64,000 nucleotides of DNA, taken from NCBI RefSeq assembly GCF_003254565.1, contig NZ_QJRI01000165.1:1-64000 (forward strand), given 5' to 3'. The first letter of the stretch is position 1; every line of letters starts with the position of its first letter. Source of the stretch: Flavobacterium nitrogenifigens (GTDB taxonomy: Bacteria; Bacteroidota; Bacteroidia; Flavobacteriales; Flavobacteriaceae). Of this stretch, positions 42,925 to 52,292 are shown one piece after another. Below the pieces are notes generated by a model. It did no database searches, was not told the origin of the DNA, and saw only the letters and a list, made by a program, of their open reading frames with translations. The translations under genes and the position numbers were made by a program.

Positions 42925-43258
42925 TTAAGGTGCTAAGTTGCTGAGGAACTAAGGTTCTGAGATTTATTGATTTAAATAAAAAAGATTTTGCAAACATATT
43001 AAAAAGCCCCAGAGGGGCGACATATCTATAGAAATCCAATTGCGCAAAGGCAAAGAGCTCCAGCGGAGCGACATATATTCGATTATAAAAAACATGTCGC
43101 TCCGCTGGAGCTTTTTTATCTCTGGGAATTGCAATTTCTATAAATATTTTGCTTCTCCGAAGCTTACAAAAAGAAGAAGCTGTCCTTTTGGACAGCTTCT
43201 TCAAAATCTCGTACTAAACCTTAGCACCTCAGAACCTTAGTCCCTCAGTACCTTAATC
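42925..43258. repeat. Octamer bracket with large hairpins (gap 42848-43252)
   Basis: The outer arms are GCTAAGTT/GCTGAGGA/ACTAAGGT octamers (42932-42960) and inverted CTTAGCAC/CTCAGAAC/CTTAGTCC octamers (43220-43258). Inside are a GCCCCAGAGGGGCGACATAT element (43011-43030), a 19-bp perfect stem AGCTCCAGCGGAGCGACAT (43056-43074 with 43094-43112) and the terminator at 43172-43203. No gene is present. Confidence 0.9.
43172..43203 (-). terminator. Terminator of the PBCV-adaptor gene
   Basis: GAAGAAGCTGTCC / GGACAGCTTCTTC with a 4-nt loop; on the minus strand it is followed by CTTTTTG. Confidence 0.8.
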
Positions 43259-43828
43259 CTGAATATACGTTTTATTACCATTTTTGTTAATATAGTATTT
43301 ACCGCCTCTTGGACCTGTATATACTTTTTTACCATTGTATTCGCCAGTTACTTTGTCTGGTACAGATGGCGCTTTTTCGTTCGTTTCTTTTAAAGTTTTA
43401 GTAGCCGACTTTTTAGCAGCTGTGGCATCTTTCTTTGTAGCGTCAGCTTTTGCAGTTGTTTTCTTGGCATCAGCTTTGGTTTTGTCTGCTGTGCTTTTTG
43501 CTTTGTCAGCCGTACTTTTTGCTTTGTCAGATTCTACAGTAGCTTTTTTTGCATCAGCTTTAGCTTTAGTCGCTTGTTTGTCGGCAGTCTTTTTTGCTGC
43601 GTCAGCAGATTCTTTTTTGGCTTTTGTTGAAGCTGTTTTTGCATCATCTGCTGCTTTTTTAGATTTTGTGGCCTCTTTTTTTGCATCAGCCGAGGCTTTA
43701 TCTGCAGTCGCTTTAGTTTTTTTTGCGGAAGCTTCTGTCTTGCTTTTCGTAGTTTTTGCAGTTGTTTCCTGTGCGTAAAAATTAGAAGAGAAAACAACCA
43801 TTAAACATAATAATACTAATTTTTTCAT
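43253..43828 (-). CDS. Secreted Lys/Ala-rich protein with PBCV-type basic adaptor domain
   Basis: 191 aa. The signal peptide ends near NFYAQ. Residues about 20-150 are almost only Lys, Ala, Thr, Asp, Ser and Glu, in irregular KKATADKAKSTADK-like repeats that would form a long helix like histone H1 tails or LEA proteins. The last 35 residues, GEYNGKKVYTGPRGGKYYIN and NGNKTYIQD, match the small basic adaptor domain first described in chlorella virus PBCV-1 proteins. The role is unknown; the basic exported region could bind polyanions such as DNA, LPS or capsule. It lies 63 bp downstream of a large outer membrane protein gene and may share its transcript. Confidence 0.85.
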   Translation of the reverse strand: MKKLVLLCLMVVFSSNFYAQETTAKTTKSKTEASAKKTKATADKASADAKKEATKSKKAADDAKTASTKAKKESADAAKKTADKQATKAKADAKKATVESDKAKSTADKAKSTADKTKADAKKTTAKADATKKDATAAKKSATKTLKETNEKAPSVPDKVTGEYNGKKVYTGPRGGKYYINKNGNKTYIQD

Positions 43829-43891
43829 AAGGCTAAAAGTTTAAATTTCAATTAAAATTAAACAATTTATTGTCATCTTTTTCGCAGTGCA

Positions 43892-46800
43892 TTAAAAATA
43901 TGCACGAAGCTGGACATTTCCTGTGTGAATCGTATTTCCGGTTTCACTTTTTCTTCCTTGATAATTTAAATTAACATCCAAAAAAGACGTAATGTTCTTT
44001 TGCAGAAGCAGTTTCCAAACCAAATTTGATCCCGCTTGTAGTCCTTCGAGCATTTGAAAACCGACTGAAGAGAATTCGTTTCCGTTAAATTTATTTTCAT
44101 AAAAAGAGAATTCGCCATTAACTGTAACTTTCTTTTCGCCCGCATAAGAAAAAGAAGTTCCGATTCTGTTTTGGTCTAAAGTTTCAAAATTTCCAATTTG
44201 ATTTTTTTTGTTTTGAAGCTCATAAAAGAAATCCAATTTGGTATTTTTAGAAAATAAATAACTGACTTTTGGTGCCAGCTGCCAACCTTGAATATCATAG
44301 TTTTTCTCTGCAAAATCTTTTGAAACCAAATCGGTTTTTATGGTTTTGGTGAAGAAATTAAACAGCCAGCTATTTTGGTATAAATGGGTGTACTGAATTT
44401 GATGCGAATAATTCTGCACATGTTGTGAACCTACAGAAAGCAGACTCTTTCCTTTATTTATAAGGTAAGAATACGTAACCGAATGTTTCTGTTTGCCTCG
44501 ATTATAAAATAAGCTGTTTCTGAAACTCGAATTCAAACCCAAAATATTTTCTTCTGATGAATCAAACGGATTGAGTTCTAATTTTTCGCCATCGCTCTTA
44601 ACCTTTCTATCCATTATAAAAGAAGTCTGGTTATAAAAATAAGACAGCAGTTTTTTAAATCCTTTTTCATTCTGCCATTGCAGCGGATTTAAAGTTAAAG
44701 ATTGCGAAAATTTATTTTGATTGGTTTTAATGTAAATCTGATTCGGCAAAAAGACTCTAACATAGCGCGCCTGATCTTGGTAAACGGCAACTTCAAACTC
44801 TTCCAATTCCTGAATTCCGTTGCCATTATAATCATTCCAAGTATAAACACCTTGACCTGTTGGCACTTCTACATAAGTGAATTCCTGTTGTGCAATAGTT
44901 CCCGAACTGGTTTCGTAAGCCGTTCCAATTTGCATCAACTGATTAAAAAAACGGTCGTTGTACAGAATTCTCGAATTTAAAGAAGGTTCATTTTGTCTTG
45001 ATTTATCCGTAAAATCTAAATTTCTGTAACTCGCATAAACTGCTAAATCGGTTGTTTTGTTCTGAATCAGTTTTGATTTTAAATAATAGGTTTGCGAATT
45101 ATTGACATGCTGCAGTAATCCGTTTTGCAAACTATCGTTGCGTCTTTGCAGAAAACCAACTTCCACAAAAACTTTAGTGCTGTCGCCTCGTCCGGTAAAT
45201 ACACCATATTCTGAAAATCTTTGGCTTAAAGCCGAAAACTGGTTGGTTACTTTATCTTTTTGCTGATTATCTTCTAATTGCATAGTTCCTCCAACCCAGT
45301 TTTTGCCAAAATGATATTTGGTTCTGGTTTGGTTTCTAATAAATTTTGAAGTCGAAGCTGTAGCATCAGAATTAAGGAAACTTCCGTTGTTTTCGATTGT
45401 CCAATTCTTCAATTTGAATAAAGCGTTTGTAGTATGTCTGGCTCCAGAGTAGCTTTCGCTGTAATCTAATTTTTCAAATTGATAAGTCAGTAAACCAATA
45501 TTCGAAGTTTCTTTTTTCGAAAACAAATCAAAATTCAAACCTGTAACCAAAAGACTCTGATTACCATATTGGGTTCCCGTTAAATTCCAGTCGCGGTTAA
45601 ATTCGATATTATACAAACGTTCTACCGATTTAAAATTCTGCTGTACGAATTGATAATTCGCGAAAGCGTCTAAGTTCCAGCTTCTAGAAAAAAGACGTTT
45701 TTTAAGATTGGTTTTAAAAGCGATTCCTTCATTATTAGCATCATCAATTCCAGAAAATAAATTCTGGTCATTATTGCTAACAGCCAATTCAAAATCAACT
45801 AAAGTTTTTTCATTCGGATTGTATTTTCCTAAAAACGTTGCCACCTGCAGTTTTATTGGCGCAACAAGCTGTACAATTGGCTCATAATTTCCTTGCAGAA
45901 TTCCTTTAACAGGCTCAACATATTGATAAATTCGTTCGACAGAATTATTGTTTTGAATGATATAATTTCCGGAATTTGCACCAACTTGGCTAAATCTTAC
46001 ATTGTACAAGACATCAGCAGGATTATTTGAATATTCATAAGCTTCAACCGAATTGACAAGTATTTTTTTGTATAAAATTTTATTTTCGGCATAACTATCT
46101 TCGTAAGCAGAAGGTGCTTTCATTAGATTAACATCATCACCTGCCTGACTTAAAATCTGAACTTGTTCTGGAGAAAGATTTTGTTGCAAAGGCTGATTTT
46201 TCATATCATTTTCAGAATAAATATATCCGCCAAAACTCCAGTTTTTGTTTTCGTGAGTTGCGCCTGCGTATGTTACAAGACGATTGTAATTTCGTTCAGA
46301 ATATTGATATTCGACATTAATACGCATTTCTGAAGTGATGGTAAAAAGCGAAGTAAAGACAATTTCTCCGGCATTGTAATCAATCACATAATCGTTGTTT
46401 TCGCCTCTTTTCAATAAAACGCCATTTACATAAACTCGCTCCGAACCCGAAATCACCAAAACATACAATTCGCCATTTTGCCCTTTTAGTTTATACGGAC
46501 CCTGATTTCCCTCCTGACCTGTAAAAGTACTTTTGGCATATTGTCCTTTTACAAAAGCAACCGAAGCAAAAACGTTGGTTTTACTTGTTTCGGTATCAAA
46601 ATCAAAGTTGGCAGAAAGTCCTTGAACTTTTTTATTAAAGCCTAAAAATTGAGTTTTCCTATTTTCTAAAAAGACATCGCCGGCGCGAATGTTCCAGTCA
46701 TTGCTAAAAAGTTCTATGAAAATATTATCAAATTGATCAAGTTTTTGCGAATAGCCACCATCTTGCAACGGAATATTATTGTCTTGTAGCGATGCTCTCA

Positions 46801-47326
46801 AACTCACTTTGTCTGAAAGTTTTCCTGTAATCTGTAGATCTAAATTGGAGTTTAAAACCGTACTTTGGTTATTCCCGACAGTAACGCCTCGGGTAATGCT
46901 TCCAGAAGTTTCAAGTCCATCAAAAGGAGTTGCTTTTTTTGCGTTTGAGTTATTGTCTATGCGATACAATTTGTCTGTTCCAACATCACCGCTTACAATC
47001 TGATCCGATTTGTAAAGGCTGTATTCTTTAGTCAAGAGATCAGGATAATTAAGATAATTGACAATTAAAGTATCTGAAACCGATTGGAAATTTTCATTTA
47101 AAAGTAAATATCCTTTTTGAAAATTGACTTTATAGGAAGTCGAATCGATTGGTTGGTTTTTTGTATTCAGAATTTGAAAAAATCCAGAATTTATAGAGAC
47201 TTTTTCAAGGCGAATAGTGTCTTTTGAAACGATTACTTTTTTGGTTTTGTACAGAGATTCAGTTTCCTGAGCCTGAAGCGCAGAAAACCAGAAGAAAACC
47301 GTCAAAAACAGTAATTTTTTCAACAT
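43892..47326 (-). CDS. Large outer membrane beta-barrel-like protein, unknown function
   Basis: 1144 aa. The signal peptide ends near LQAQ. No family was recognised with certainty. The N-terminal part is beta-rich, with a repeated Ig-like element GSERVYVNGVLLKRGENNDYVIDYNAGEIVFT followed by INVEYQYSERNYNR. The rest shows alternating polar/hydrophobic strands with aromatic girdles, ending NVQLRAYF, a typical barrel end. One region (near residue 835, VYTWNDYNGNGIQELEEFEVA) resembles a calcium-binding DxDxDG-like loop. It could be a cell-surface assembly or adhesion protein. It precedes the basic adaptor protein on the same strand. Confidence 0.7.
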   Translation of the reverse strand: MLKKLLFLTVFFWFSALQAQETESLYKTKKVIVSKDTIRLEKVSINSGFFQILNTKNQPIDSTSYKVNFQKGYLLLNENFQSVSDTLIVNYLNYPDLLTKEYSLYKSDQIVSGDVGTDKLYRIDNNSNAKKATPFDGLETSGSITRGVTVGNNQSTVLNSNLDLQITGKLSDKVSLRASLQDNNIPLQDGGYSQKLDQFDNIFIELFSNDWNIRAGDVFLENRKTQFLGFNKKVQGLSANFDFDTETSKTNVFASVAFVKGQYAKSTFTGQEGNQGPYKLKGQNGELYVLVISGSERVYVNGVLLKRGENNDYVIDYNAGEIVFTSLFTITSEMRINVEYQYSERNYNRLVTYAGATHENKNWSFGGYIYSENDMKNQPLQQNLSPEQVQILSQAGDDVNLMKAPSAYEDSYAENKILYKKILVNSVEAYEYSNNPADVLYNVRFSQVGANSGNYIIQNNNSVERIYQYVEPVKGILQGNYEPIVQLVAPIKLQVATFLGKYNPNEKTLVDFELAVSNNDQNLFSGIDDANNEGIAFKTNLKKRLFSRSWNLDAFANYQFVQQNFKSVERLYNIEFNRDWNLTGTQYGNQSLLVTGLNFDLFSKKETSNIGLLTYQFEKLDYSESYSGARHTTNALFKLKNWTIENNGSFLNSDATASTSKFIRNQTRTKYHFGKNWVGGTMQLEDNQQKDKVTNQFSALSQRFSEYGVFTGRGDSTKVFVEVGFLQRRNDSLQNGLLQHVNNSQTYYLKSKLIQNKTTDLAVYASYRNLDFTDKSRQNEPSLNSRILYNDRFFNQLMQIGTAYETSSGTIAQQEFTYVEVPTGQGVYTWNDYNGNGIQELEEFEVAVYQDQARYVRVFLPNQIYIKTNQNKFSQSLTLNPLQWQNEKGFKKLLSYFYNQTSFIMDRKVKSDGEKLELNPFDSSEENILGLNSSFRNSLFYNRGKQKHSVTYSYLINKGKSLLSVGSQHVQNYSHQIQYTHLYQNSWLFNFFTKTIKTDLVSKDFAEKNYDIQGWQLAPKVSYLFSKNTKLDFFYELQNKKNQIGNFETLDQNRIGTSFSYAGEKKVTVNGEFSFYENKFNGNEFSSVGFQMLEGLQAGSNLVWKLLLQKNITSFLDVNLNYQGRKSETGNTIHTGNVQLRAYF

Positions 47327-47429
47327 AAATACTCTAACTCTAAAAAGTCAAAAGTAGTATTTATAATTGGGAATTGTTATGTCGGAAATTTTAGTTTTAA
47401 TTTCTTATATAACAATAGTTTGATAGATA

Positions 47430-47657
47430 TTAATGAGCAAACAATATGAAGATTAACACTACTAAAATTAGTATAATCATTACGAGTACTGAATTGGGAT
47501 TTGCAAAGTTGGTCGTCCAACCAAATTCTTTAATCTTTTTTGGCGGAAATAATCTTGGGTCCTCTGGATTATAATAGAACATTCCCCAAACCCAATTATT
47601 TGGATCATTTTGCCAATTGTTTTTTTCTTCTTCGGATGGTTCTTTACTGAATTTCAT
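47430..47657 (-). CDS. DUF5808 small membrane protein
   Basis: 75 aa. The N-terminal WQNDPNNWVWGMFYYNPEDPRLFPPKKIKEFGWTTNFANP is the DUF5808 signature, and one C-terminal membrane helix follows (about residues 55-74). Function is unknown; in other bacteria such domains accompany DUF1648-type membrane proteins. It is one of three small minus-strand genes in a row with separate gaps. Confidence 0.85.
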   Translation of the reverse strand: MKFSKEPSEEEKNNWQNDPNNWVWGMFYYNPEDPRLFPPKKIKEFGWTTNFANPNSVLVMIILILVVLIFILFAH

Positions 47658-47724
47658 TTTTTTTAAGATTTAAATTTGCATTAAATCGGGAATCTAATGT
47701 TCATTTTTGTGGCCCATCAAAAGA

Positions 47725-47958
47725 TTATACTGTCAAATTATATTCGCCTTTATTATAACTGTCAATTATTACTTGACTGTCAGCCATATCTTTTTCGAGT
47801 ACTTTTAAAACGGCAGGATCATTCCCTCCAGCAGAGACGGACCAAGGCTGAATATTGGACATGTATTCATTTGCAATAAAAACAGAAATGCCGTTATTTT
47901 CCAATAGATTTTTAATATTCATTGATTCAATATAAGAACCTCTAAAAATTTCGACCAT
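47725..47958 (-). CDS. DUF2007 putative signal-transducing protein
   Basis: 77 aa. The sequence VEIFRGSYIESMNIKNLLENNGISVFIANEYMSNIQPWSVSAGGNDPAVLKVLEKDMADSQVIIDSY fits the DUF2007 (GlnB-like fold) family: a short ferredoxin-like domain whose members are annotated as signal transducers without a known ligand. No signal peptide, so cytoplasmic. It is a small single gene. Confidence 0.88.
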   Translation of the reverse strand: MVEIFRGSYIESMNIKNLLENNGISVFIANEYMSNIQPWSVSAGGNDPAVLKVLEKDMADSQVIIDSYNKGEYNLTV

Positions 47959-48129
47959 GATTATATGTGTTTTTGATATGATGTTTTAATAAGTATAAAT
48001 AATGCTGTAAAGAAAAGTGAATTAGGATTATGTGTTCTTTAAAATCAGTTATTAGAATAGTTCTGTCAATTGTTTTTTTTCGATGGATGTTTTTTGATTT
48101 TCCAGGATCAAGAAGCAGCAGAAAAATTA

Positions 48130-48330
48130 CTATTGTTTGTTGGCTTTTCTACTTTTCAGTTGTGTATAGGTTATAAGAATTCCAACTGTAGATAAAAACG
48201 GACCAATTACCAATCTAAAATCTGAATAAGAAATGTCTTTTATGTCTTTAGCAAGTAATGGACTTAAAGATATACTGATGTATAATAAACCAAGAATAAT
48301 GAAAACTAATAAAAAGCCTTTTTTGCTCAT
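48130..48330 (-). CDS. Small two-helix membrane protein, hypothetical
   Basis: 66 aa with two hydrophobic segments (about residues 6-24 and 40-58) and a basic C-terminus (QLKSRKANKQ). No family recognised. It is in the same direction as its neighbours; the coding call rests on the coherent topology and length. Confidence 0.6.
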   Translation of the reverse strand: MSKKGFLLVFIILGLLYISISLSPLLAKDIKDISYSDFRLVIGPFLSTVGILITYTQLKSRKANKQ

Positions 48331-48397
48331 TTTGAGTTCTTTATAAAGAAAGTAAATATAATCAAAAAGTGATTAAATAAAGAAAATTCTTTCGGAA

Positions 48398-48434
48398 TAA
48401 AAAAGGCCTCACAATTATGTGAAGCCTTTTCAAT
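48398..48434. terminator. Terminator downstream of aspartokinase
   Basis: AAAAGGCCTCACA / TGTGAAGCCTTTT stem (48401-48431) with one mismatch and T runs at both ends, just after the aspartokinase 3' end. Confidence 0.8.
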
Positions 48435-48472
48435 AATTTTTGAATTAAATAATTACCTTTTATAAAGCAATA

Positions 48473-49732
48473 TTAGATTAATTCTTTAGTGACAATCTGC
48501 ATAGTTTCGCGGCTAACTTGTTTCAATAAAACTTCTTTGTTAGCTTCAACAGTCTGCGCTGCCTCTTCTGTAAAGTGACGGATTGTATATAAAGTTACAT
48601 TTTCGCTGTATTCTACTTTGAATTTTTTAGAAAGAATAGCGTTCAATTCTGGGAAATTCCCAAATTTATCTTCCACACAAACAGAGAAACTAATTGCTGA
48701 GTTCTGAATCAAGTTTACTTTGATTTTAAATTCGTGGAATAAACCGAAAATCTCACTGATGTTTTCCTCCATAATGAAAGAGAAATCAATTGATGAAAGC
48801 GAAATTAAAAGCTGTTCTCTTTTTACGATAAAACATGGATATTGCGGTTCCAAATCTACTCCTTTAGAAACGCAAGTTCCTTTTAATAGTGGGTTGATAA
48901 ACGATTTTACGTATAATGGAATTTCTTTTTTCTGTAATGGCTGTAATGTTTTTGGGTGAATAACCGTTGCTCCGTAAAACGCCAACTCGATAGCTTCGCG
49001 ATATGAAATCTGATTTAGCAAACTTGCATTTTCAAAATAACGTGGATCGGCATTCATAACTCCAGGAACGTCTTTCCAGATTGTTACACTTTCTGCATTT
49101 AAGCAGTAAGCAAAAATTCCGGCAGTATAATCAGAACCTTCACGGCCCAAAGTTGTAGTGAAATTATTTTCGTCAGCACCTAAAAATCCTTGTGTAATAT
49201 TTAGCTGTTTTCTTGGAACATTTTTACTGATGTTTTGTTGCGTAGTTTCCCAATCAACTTCTGCGTCTCTATAGTTTGCATTCGTTTTAATGAAATTACG
49301 AACGTCAAGCCATTGCGTCTGAATCCCTCTGAAATTCATATAATGGCTTAAGATATTAGTCGAAATCAATTCGCCAAAACTTACCACCTGATCGTAAACG
49401 AAGTTGTAGTTTGGAGATTTATTATGAGCCAAGAAGTATTCTAATTCGTCAAACTGAGCATTTACAGCTGCAAAAACCGCATGGTTTTCATCTTCAAACA
49501 AATCCAATAAGATTTGATTGTGGTATTTTTTAATTTCCTGAACAGAAGCATTTAATTCTGTCGATTTTTCAAAGTAATTCTTGATTACAACTTCGAGAGC
49601 ATTTGTAGTTTTTCCCATCGCAGAAACTACCAAAATCACGTCTTCATAACCCACTTTTTGTAAAACGTCGTATACGTTTTTAATTCCATCTGCATCTTTT
49701 ACCGATGCACCACCAAATTTAAATACTCTCAT
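48473..49732 (-). CDS. Aspartate kinase (monofunctional)
   Basis: 419 aa from the ATG at 49732; an upstream start would add 12 residues encoded by AGATTTT repeats. It phosphorylates aspartate, the first step to Lys, Thr and Met. The N-terminus MRVFKFGGASVKDADGIKNV and FTTTLGREGSDYTAGIFAYCL, WKDVPGVMNADPR mark the catalytic domain. Two C-terminal ACT-like regions (from about residue 300) imply feedback control. There is no fused homoserine dehydrogenase. It is a single gene, with no lysine riboswitch visible upstream; instead an AATTCGTGAATTCGTGGC hairpin island lies there. Confidence 0.95.
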   Translation of the reverse strand: MRVFKFGGASVKDADGIKNVYDVLQKVGYEDVILVVSAMGKTTNALEVVIKNYFEKSTELNASVQEIKKYHNQILLDLFEDENHAVFAAVNAQFDELEYFLAHNKSPNYNFVYDQVVSFGELISTNILSHYMNFRGIQTQWLDVRNFIKTNANYRDAEVDWETTQQNISKNVPRKQLNITQGFLGADENNFTTTLGREGSDYTAGIFAYCLNAESVTIWKDVPGVMNADPRYFENASLLNQISYREAIELAFYGATVIHPKTLQPLQKKEIPLYVKSFINPLLKGTCVSKGVDLEPQYPCFIVKREQLLISLSSIDFSFIMEENISEIFGLFHEFKIKVNLIQNSAISFSVCVEDKFGNFPELNAILSKKFKVEYSENVTLYTIRHFTEEAAQTVEANKEVLLKQVSRETMQIVTKELI

Positions 49733-49756
49733 TTTTAATTTTAGATTTTTAGATTT

Positions 49757-49873
49757 TTTTTCCGCCACGAATTCACGAATTATTTTTTCTAATCTTTACG
49801 AATAAAAATTCGTGAATTCGTGGCGAATTGCCACAGATTTTAAAATCCTTTTAATCTTTATAATCTGTGGCTA
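49757..49873. repeat. GCCACGAATTC hairpin plus GCCACAGATT hairpin
   Basis: GCCACGAATTCACGAATT (49764-49781) / AATTCGTGAATTCGTGGC (49807-49824), then GCCACAGATT (49830-49839) / AATCTGTGGC (49862-49871). They lie between GNAT and aspartokinase, which point the same way. Confidence 0.9.
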
Positions 49874-49883
49874 AATATTTTTT

Positions 49884-50372
49884 TTATAATTTTTCTAAGA
49901 ACGAATTAATTCCTGTTTCATCCATTTGAACAACCTGCCAGCCATCGAGAATTCTCGCGCCAGAATTCTTGTAAAAATTAACAGCTGGAGTATTCCAATC
50001 CAAAACATTCCATTCTACTCTTCTAACATTGTCTCTTTTTCCTTGTTTCATGATTTCAGCATAAAGGGCAGAGCCTAAACCAGTGCCTCGCATCTTTTCT
50101 TTTACAATCAAATCTTCAAGGTGAATTGTTTTTCCTTTCCAGGTAGAATAGCGATAATAGTACAATGCTATTCCAACAATTTCTTTTTGTTTTTCTTCAT
50201 TTTCGATCTCGGCTACAAACACATTAAATAATGGTTTTTCACCAAAACCGTCGCGCACTAAATCTTCTTCTGTAATGACAACTGCATCGGGTTCTTTTTC
50301 GAATATAGCCAGCTCCTGAATAAGCCCTAACACCGATTTCATGTCTTCAGGATTTCCTTTTCTAATATTCAT
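49884..50372 (-). CDS. GNAT family N-acetyltransferase
   Basis: 162 aa. Motif A of the fold is IHLEDLIVKEKMRGTGLGSALYAEIMKQGK (acetyl-CoA binding RGxGxG as RGTGLG). Motif B follows with VRRVEWNVLDWNTPAVNFYKNSGARILDGW. This pattern is close to the diamine/thialysine acetyltransferase branch, which acts on small amines; the true substrate is not certain. It lies divergent from fbp with 171 bp between. Confidence 0.92.
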   Translation of the reverse strand: MNIRKGNPEDMKSVLGLIQELAIFEKEPDAVVITEEDLVRDGFGEKPLFNVFVAEIENEEKQKEIVGIALYYYRYSTWKGKTIHLEDLIVKEKMRGTGLGSALYAEIMKQGKRDNVRRVEWNVLDWNTPAVNFYKNSGARILDGWQVVQMDETGINSFLEKL

Positions 50373-50543
50373 ATATTCCTATTTTTAACTATTTAATATC
50401 TAAAAAAGCTTCATTTTAGCTAGTGCTTTTTGCAGATTATTAGCAAATATACAATAGTAGCAAACTAACAACATAATTTTTAAATCATTCTCACAAAATA
50501 AGCGATATTTGTGACTTAAAAATAAAACTATAACGATTTAGAA

Positions 50544-51551
50544 ATGGAAGAACGCAATAAAACACTGGGAGAGTTTATTATTGAGAACCAAAAAGCATTT
50601 CAGTATTCGTCGGGAGAACTCTCGCGAATTATCAACTCTATTCGATTGGCAGCAAAAGTGGTCAATCATAAAGTAAACCAAGCGGGTTTAGTAGATATTG
50701 TGGGCGCGGCAGGCGAACAGAATATTCAAGGTGAAGACCAGCAAAAATTAGATGTCTATGCAAACGAAGTATTTATCCAGACGTTAATAAACCGTGAGAT
50801 TGTCTGTGGTATTGCTTCTGAAGAAAACGACGATTTTATTACTGTTCAGGGGAGCGACAACAGTCATAATAATAAGTACGTGATCTTAATGGATCCGCTA
50901 GACGGATCTTCAAACATTGATGTAAATGTTTCTGTGGGAACTATCTTTTCTGTTTTCAGAAGAGTAACTCCAATGGGAACTCCGGTAACTAGCGAGGATT
51001 TTTTACAGCCGGGAATCAATCAAGTTGCAGCAGGCTATGTAATTTATGGAACTTCAACAATGTTGGTTTATACAACTGGACATGGTGTAAATGGTTTTAC
51101 GTTAAATCCAGCGATAGGTACATTTTATCTTTCGCATCCAAACATGAAATTTCCAGAAAACGGAAATATTTATTCGGTAAACGAAGGAAATTATGTGCAT
51201 TTTCCGCAGGGAGTAAAAAATTACATTAAATACTGCCAGCGTGAAGAAGGAGACAGACCGTATACTTCAAGATATATTGGAAGTTTGGTAGCCGATTTTC
51301 ATCGAAATATGATTAAAGGTGGCATTTATATTTATCCAACAAGTTCAAAAGCACCAAAAGGGAAATTACGTTTGTTGTACGAGTGTAATCCGATGGCATT
51401 TTTGGCCGAACAGGCGGGAGGAAAAGCAACAGACGGTTTCGGAAGAATTATGGAAATTCAGCCAACTGAATTGCACCAAAGAGTACCTTTTTTCTGCGGA
51501 AGCTATAATATGGTAGAAAAGGCTGAGGAATTTATGGCTGAAGCAGATTAA
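50544..51551 (+). CDS. fbp: Class I fructose-1,6-bisphosphatase
   Basis: 335 aa. It hydrolyses fructose-1,6-bisphosphate in gluconeogenesis. Metal and phosphate site motifs: [55 protein letters not shown]. Sugar site: [26 protein letters not shown] and [21 protein letters not shown]. Length is normal for class I. It is a single gene followed by a terminator in a microrepeat bracket. Confidence 0.98.
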   Translation: MEERNKTLGEFIIENQKAFQYSSGELSRIINSIRLAAKVVNHKVNQAGLVDIVGAAGEQNIQGEDQQKLDVYANEVFIQTLINREIVCGIASEENDDFITVQGSDNSHNNKYVILMDPLDGSSNIDVNVSVGTIFSVFRRVTPMGTPVTSEDFLQPGINQVAAGYVIYGTSTMLVYTTGHGVNGFTLNPAIGTFYLSHPNMKFPENGNIYSVNEGNYVHFPQGVKNYIKYCQREEGDRPYTSRYIGSLVADFHRNMIKGGIYIYPTSSKAPKGKLRLLYECNPMAFLAEQAGGKATDGFGRIMEIQPTELHQRVPFFCGSYNMVEKAEEFMAEAD

Positions 51552-51552
51552 G

Positions 51553-51690
51553 TTTTTGGTATCAGTCTCAGTTTTCAGTTTGAATTATAAATAGAAAACC
51601 CGGCAGGTTTGAAAACTGTCGGGTTTGTTTTTTTGTTTTAGTTAAATTGCATCAAGTAGCAAGACTGTAAACTGCCACTGAAAACTGAAT
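51553..51690. repeat. CAGTTTTCAG bracket around a CCTGTCGGGTTT-type terminator
   Basis: CAGTCTCAGTTTTCAGTTTG (51563-51582) faces inverted AACTGCCACTGAAAACTGAA (51671-51690). The fbp terminator AAACCCGGCAGGTTT / AAACTGTCGGGTTT (51596-51626) lies inside. Confidence 0.8.
51596..51633 (+). terminator. fbp terminator
   Basis: A 14-15 bp stem with one mismatch and a T-rich tail; it is homologous to the hairpin at 24308. Confidence 0.8.
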
Positions 51691-51691
51691 A

Positions 51692-52123
51692 CTATTTATG
51701 CATGTGCTGCATTTCGTAGATAAAAGTATCAGCATCTACTTTTTTATCAACTAATGATAAAGCTTTTGCAATAATGTAATCTACGTTGCTTGGTGTAAAT
51801 CCAAGAGCAACACTTATTTTTTTCAATAATACTTCTTGTTTGTCTTCAAGATGATGATCAACATGAACCATTCTTGTTAAATCATATAAACGCTCTAAGC
51901 GTTGAACATAAGAATACGGTGGATTGATCGGATATTTTAATGGATCGCTAAGAATTTCTTCGTATTCCGATTCTGTAATTTCTAAACGAGAAGCAAGTTT
52001 ATCTAAAAAGGCTTTTTCTTCTGGATATACAACTCCATCAGCTAAAGCTACACGAACAATTGCAGAAAAGTGTCCTTTGTTTCTTTGCTTGAATTCGCTA
52101 TCAAATAATTCTGAAAATGACAT
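51692..52123 (-). CDS. TerB-family protein
   Basis: 143 aa all-helical protein. FSAIVRVALADGVVYPEEKAFLDKLASRL and MVHVDHHLEDKQEVLLKKISVALGF show the two helix pairs and acidic metal-site residues of the TerB tellurite-resistance fold. Stand-alone TerB domains are common in Bacteroidota and are not by themselves evidence of tellurite resistance; no other ter genes are present here. Cytoplasmic; role unknown. Confidence 0.88.
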   Translation of the reverse strand: MSFSELFDSEFKQRNKGHFSAIVRVALADGVVYPEEKAFLDKLASRLEITESEYEEILSDPLKYPINPPYSYVQRLERLYDLTRMVHVDHHLEDKQEVLLKKISVALGFTPSNVDYIIAKALSLVDKKVDADTFIYEMQHMHK

Positions 52124-52292
52124 AAGTTATAAAGTTTTATTATAACAAATATAATCCTATTTTTAAATTATTGATTTTAAAATTCTCCTAAAATTTAACT
52201 TTTCTTTATTGAAGGATTTACTGAGTTGAATCTTTAGGTATGAAAATTAATCGTAAGTTTACAACCCCTAATTATTTAATTGCAATATACCT

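Noticed and set aside
43335..43797. Long frames (147 and 87 codons) overlapping the Lys/Ala-rich gene on other frames
   Set aside because: Shadows of its repetitive codons; the true gene has a signal peptide and a recognisable C-terminal domain.
49733..49883. Lysine riboswitch upstream of aspartokinase
   Set aside because: The space is occupied by two simple hairpins of dispersed repeat families; no lysine riboswitch core is recognisable.
51692..52123. Tellurite resistance or phage defence locus
   Set aside because: A lone TerB-fold protein without other ter genes is common housekeeping in this phylum.
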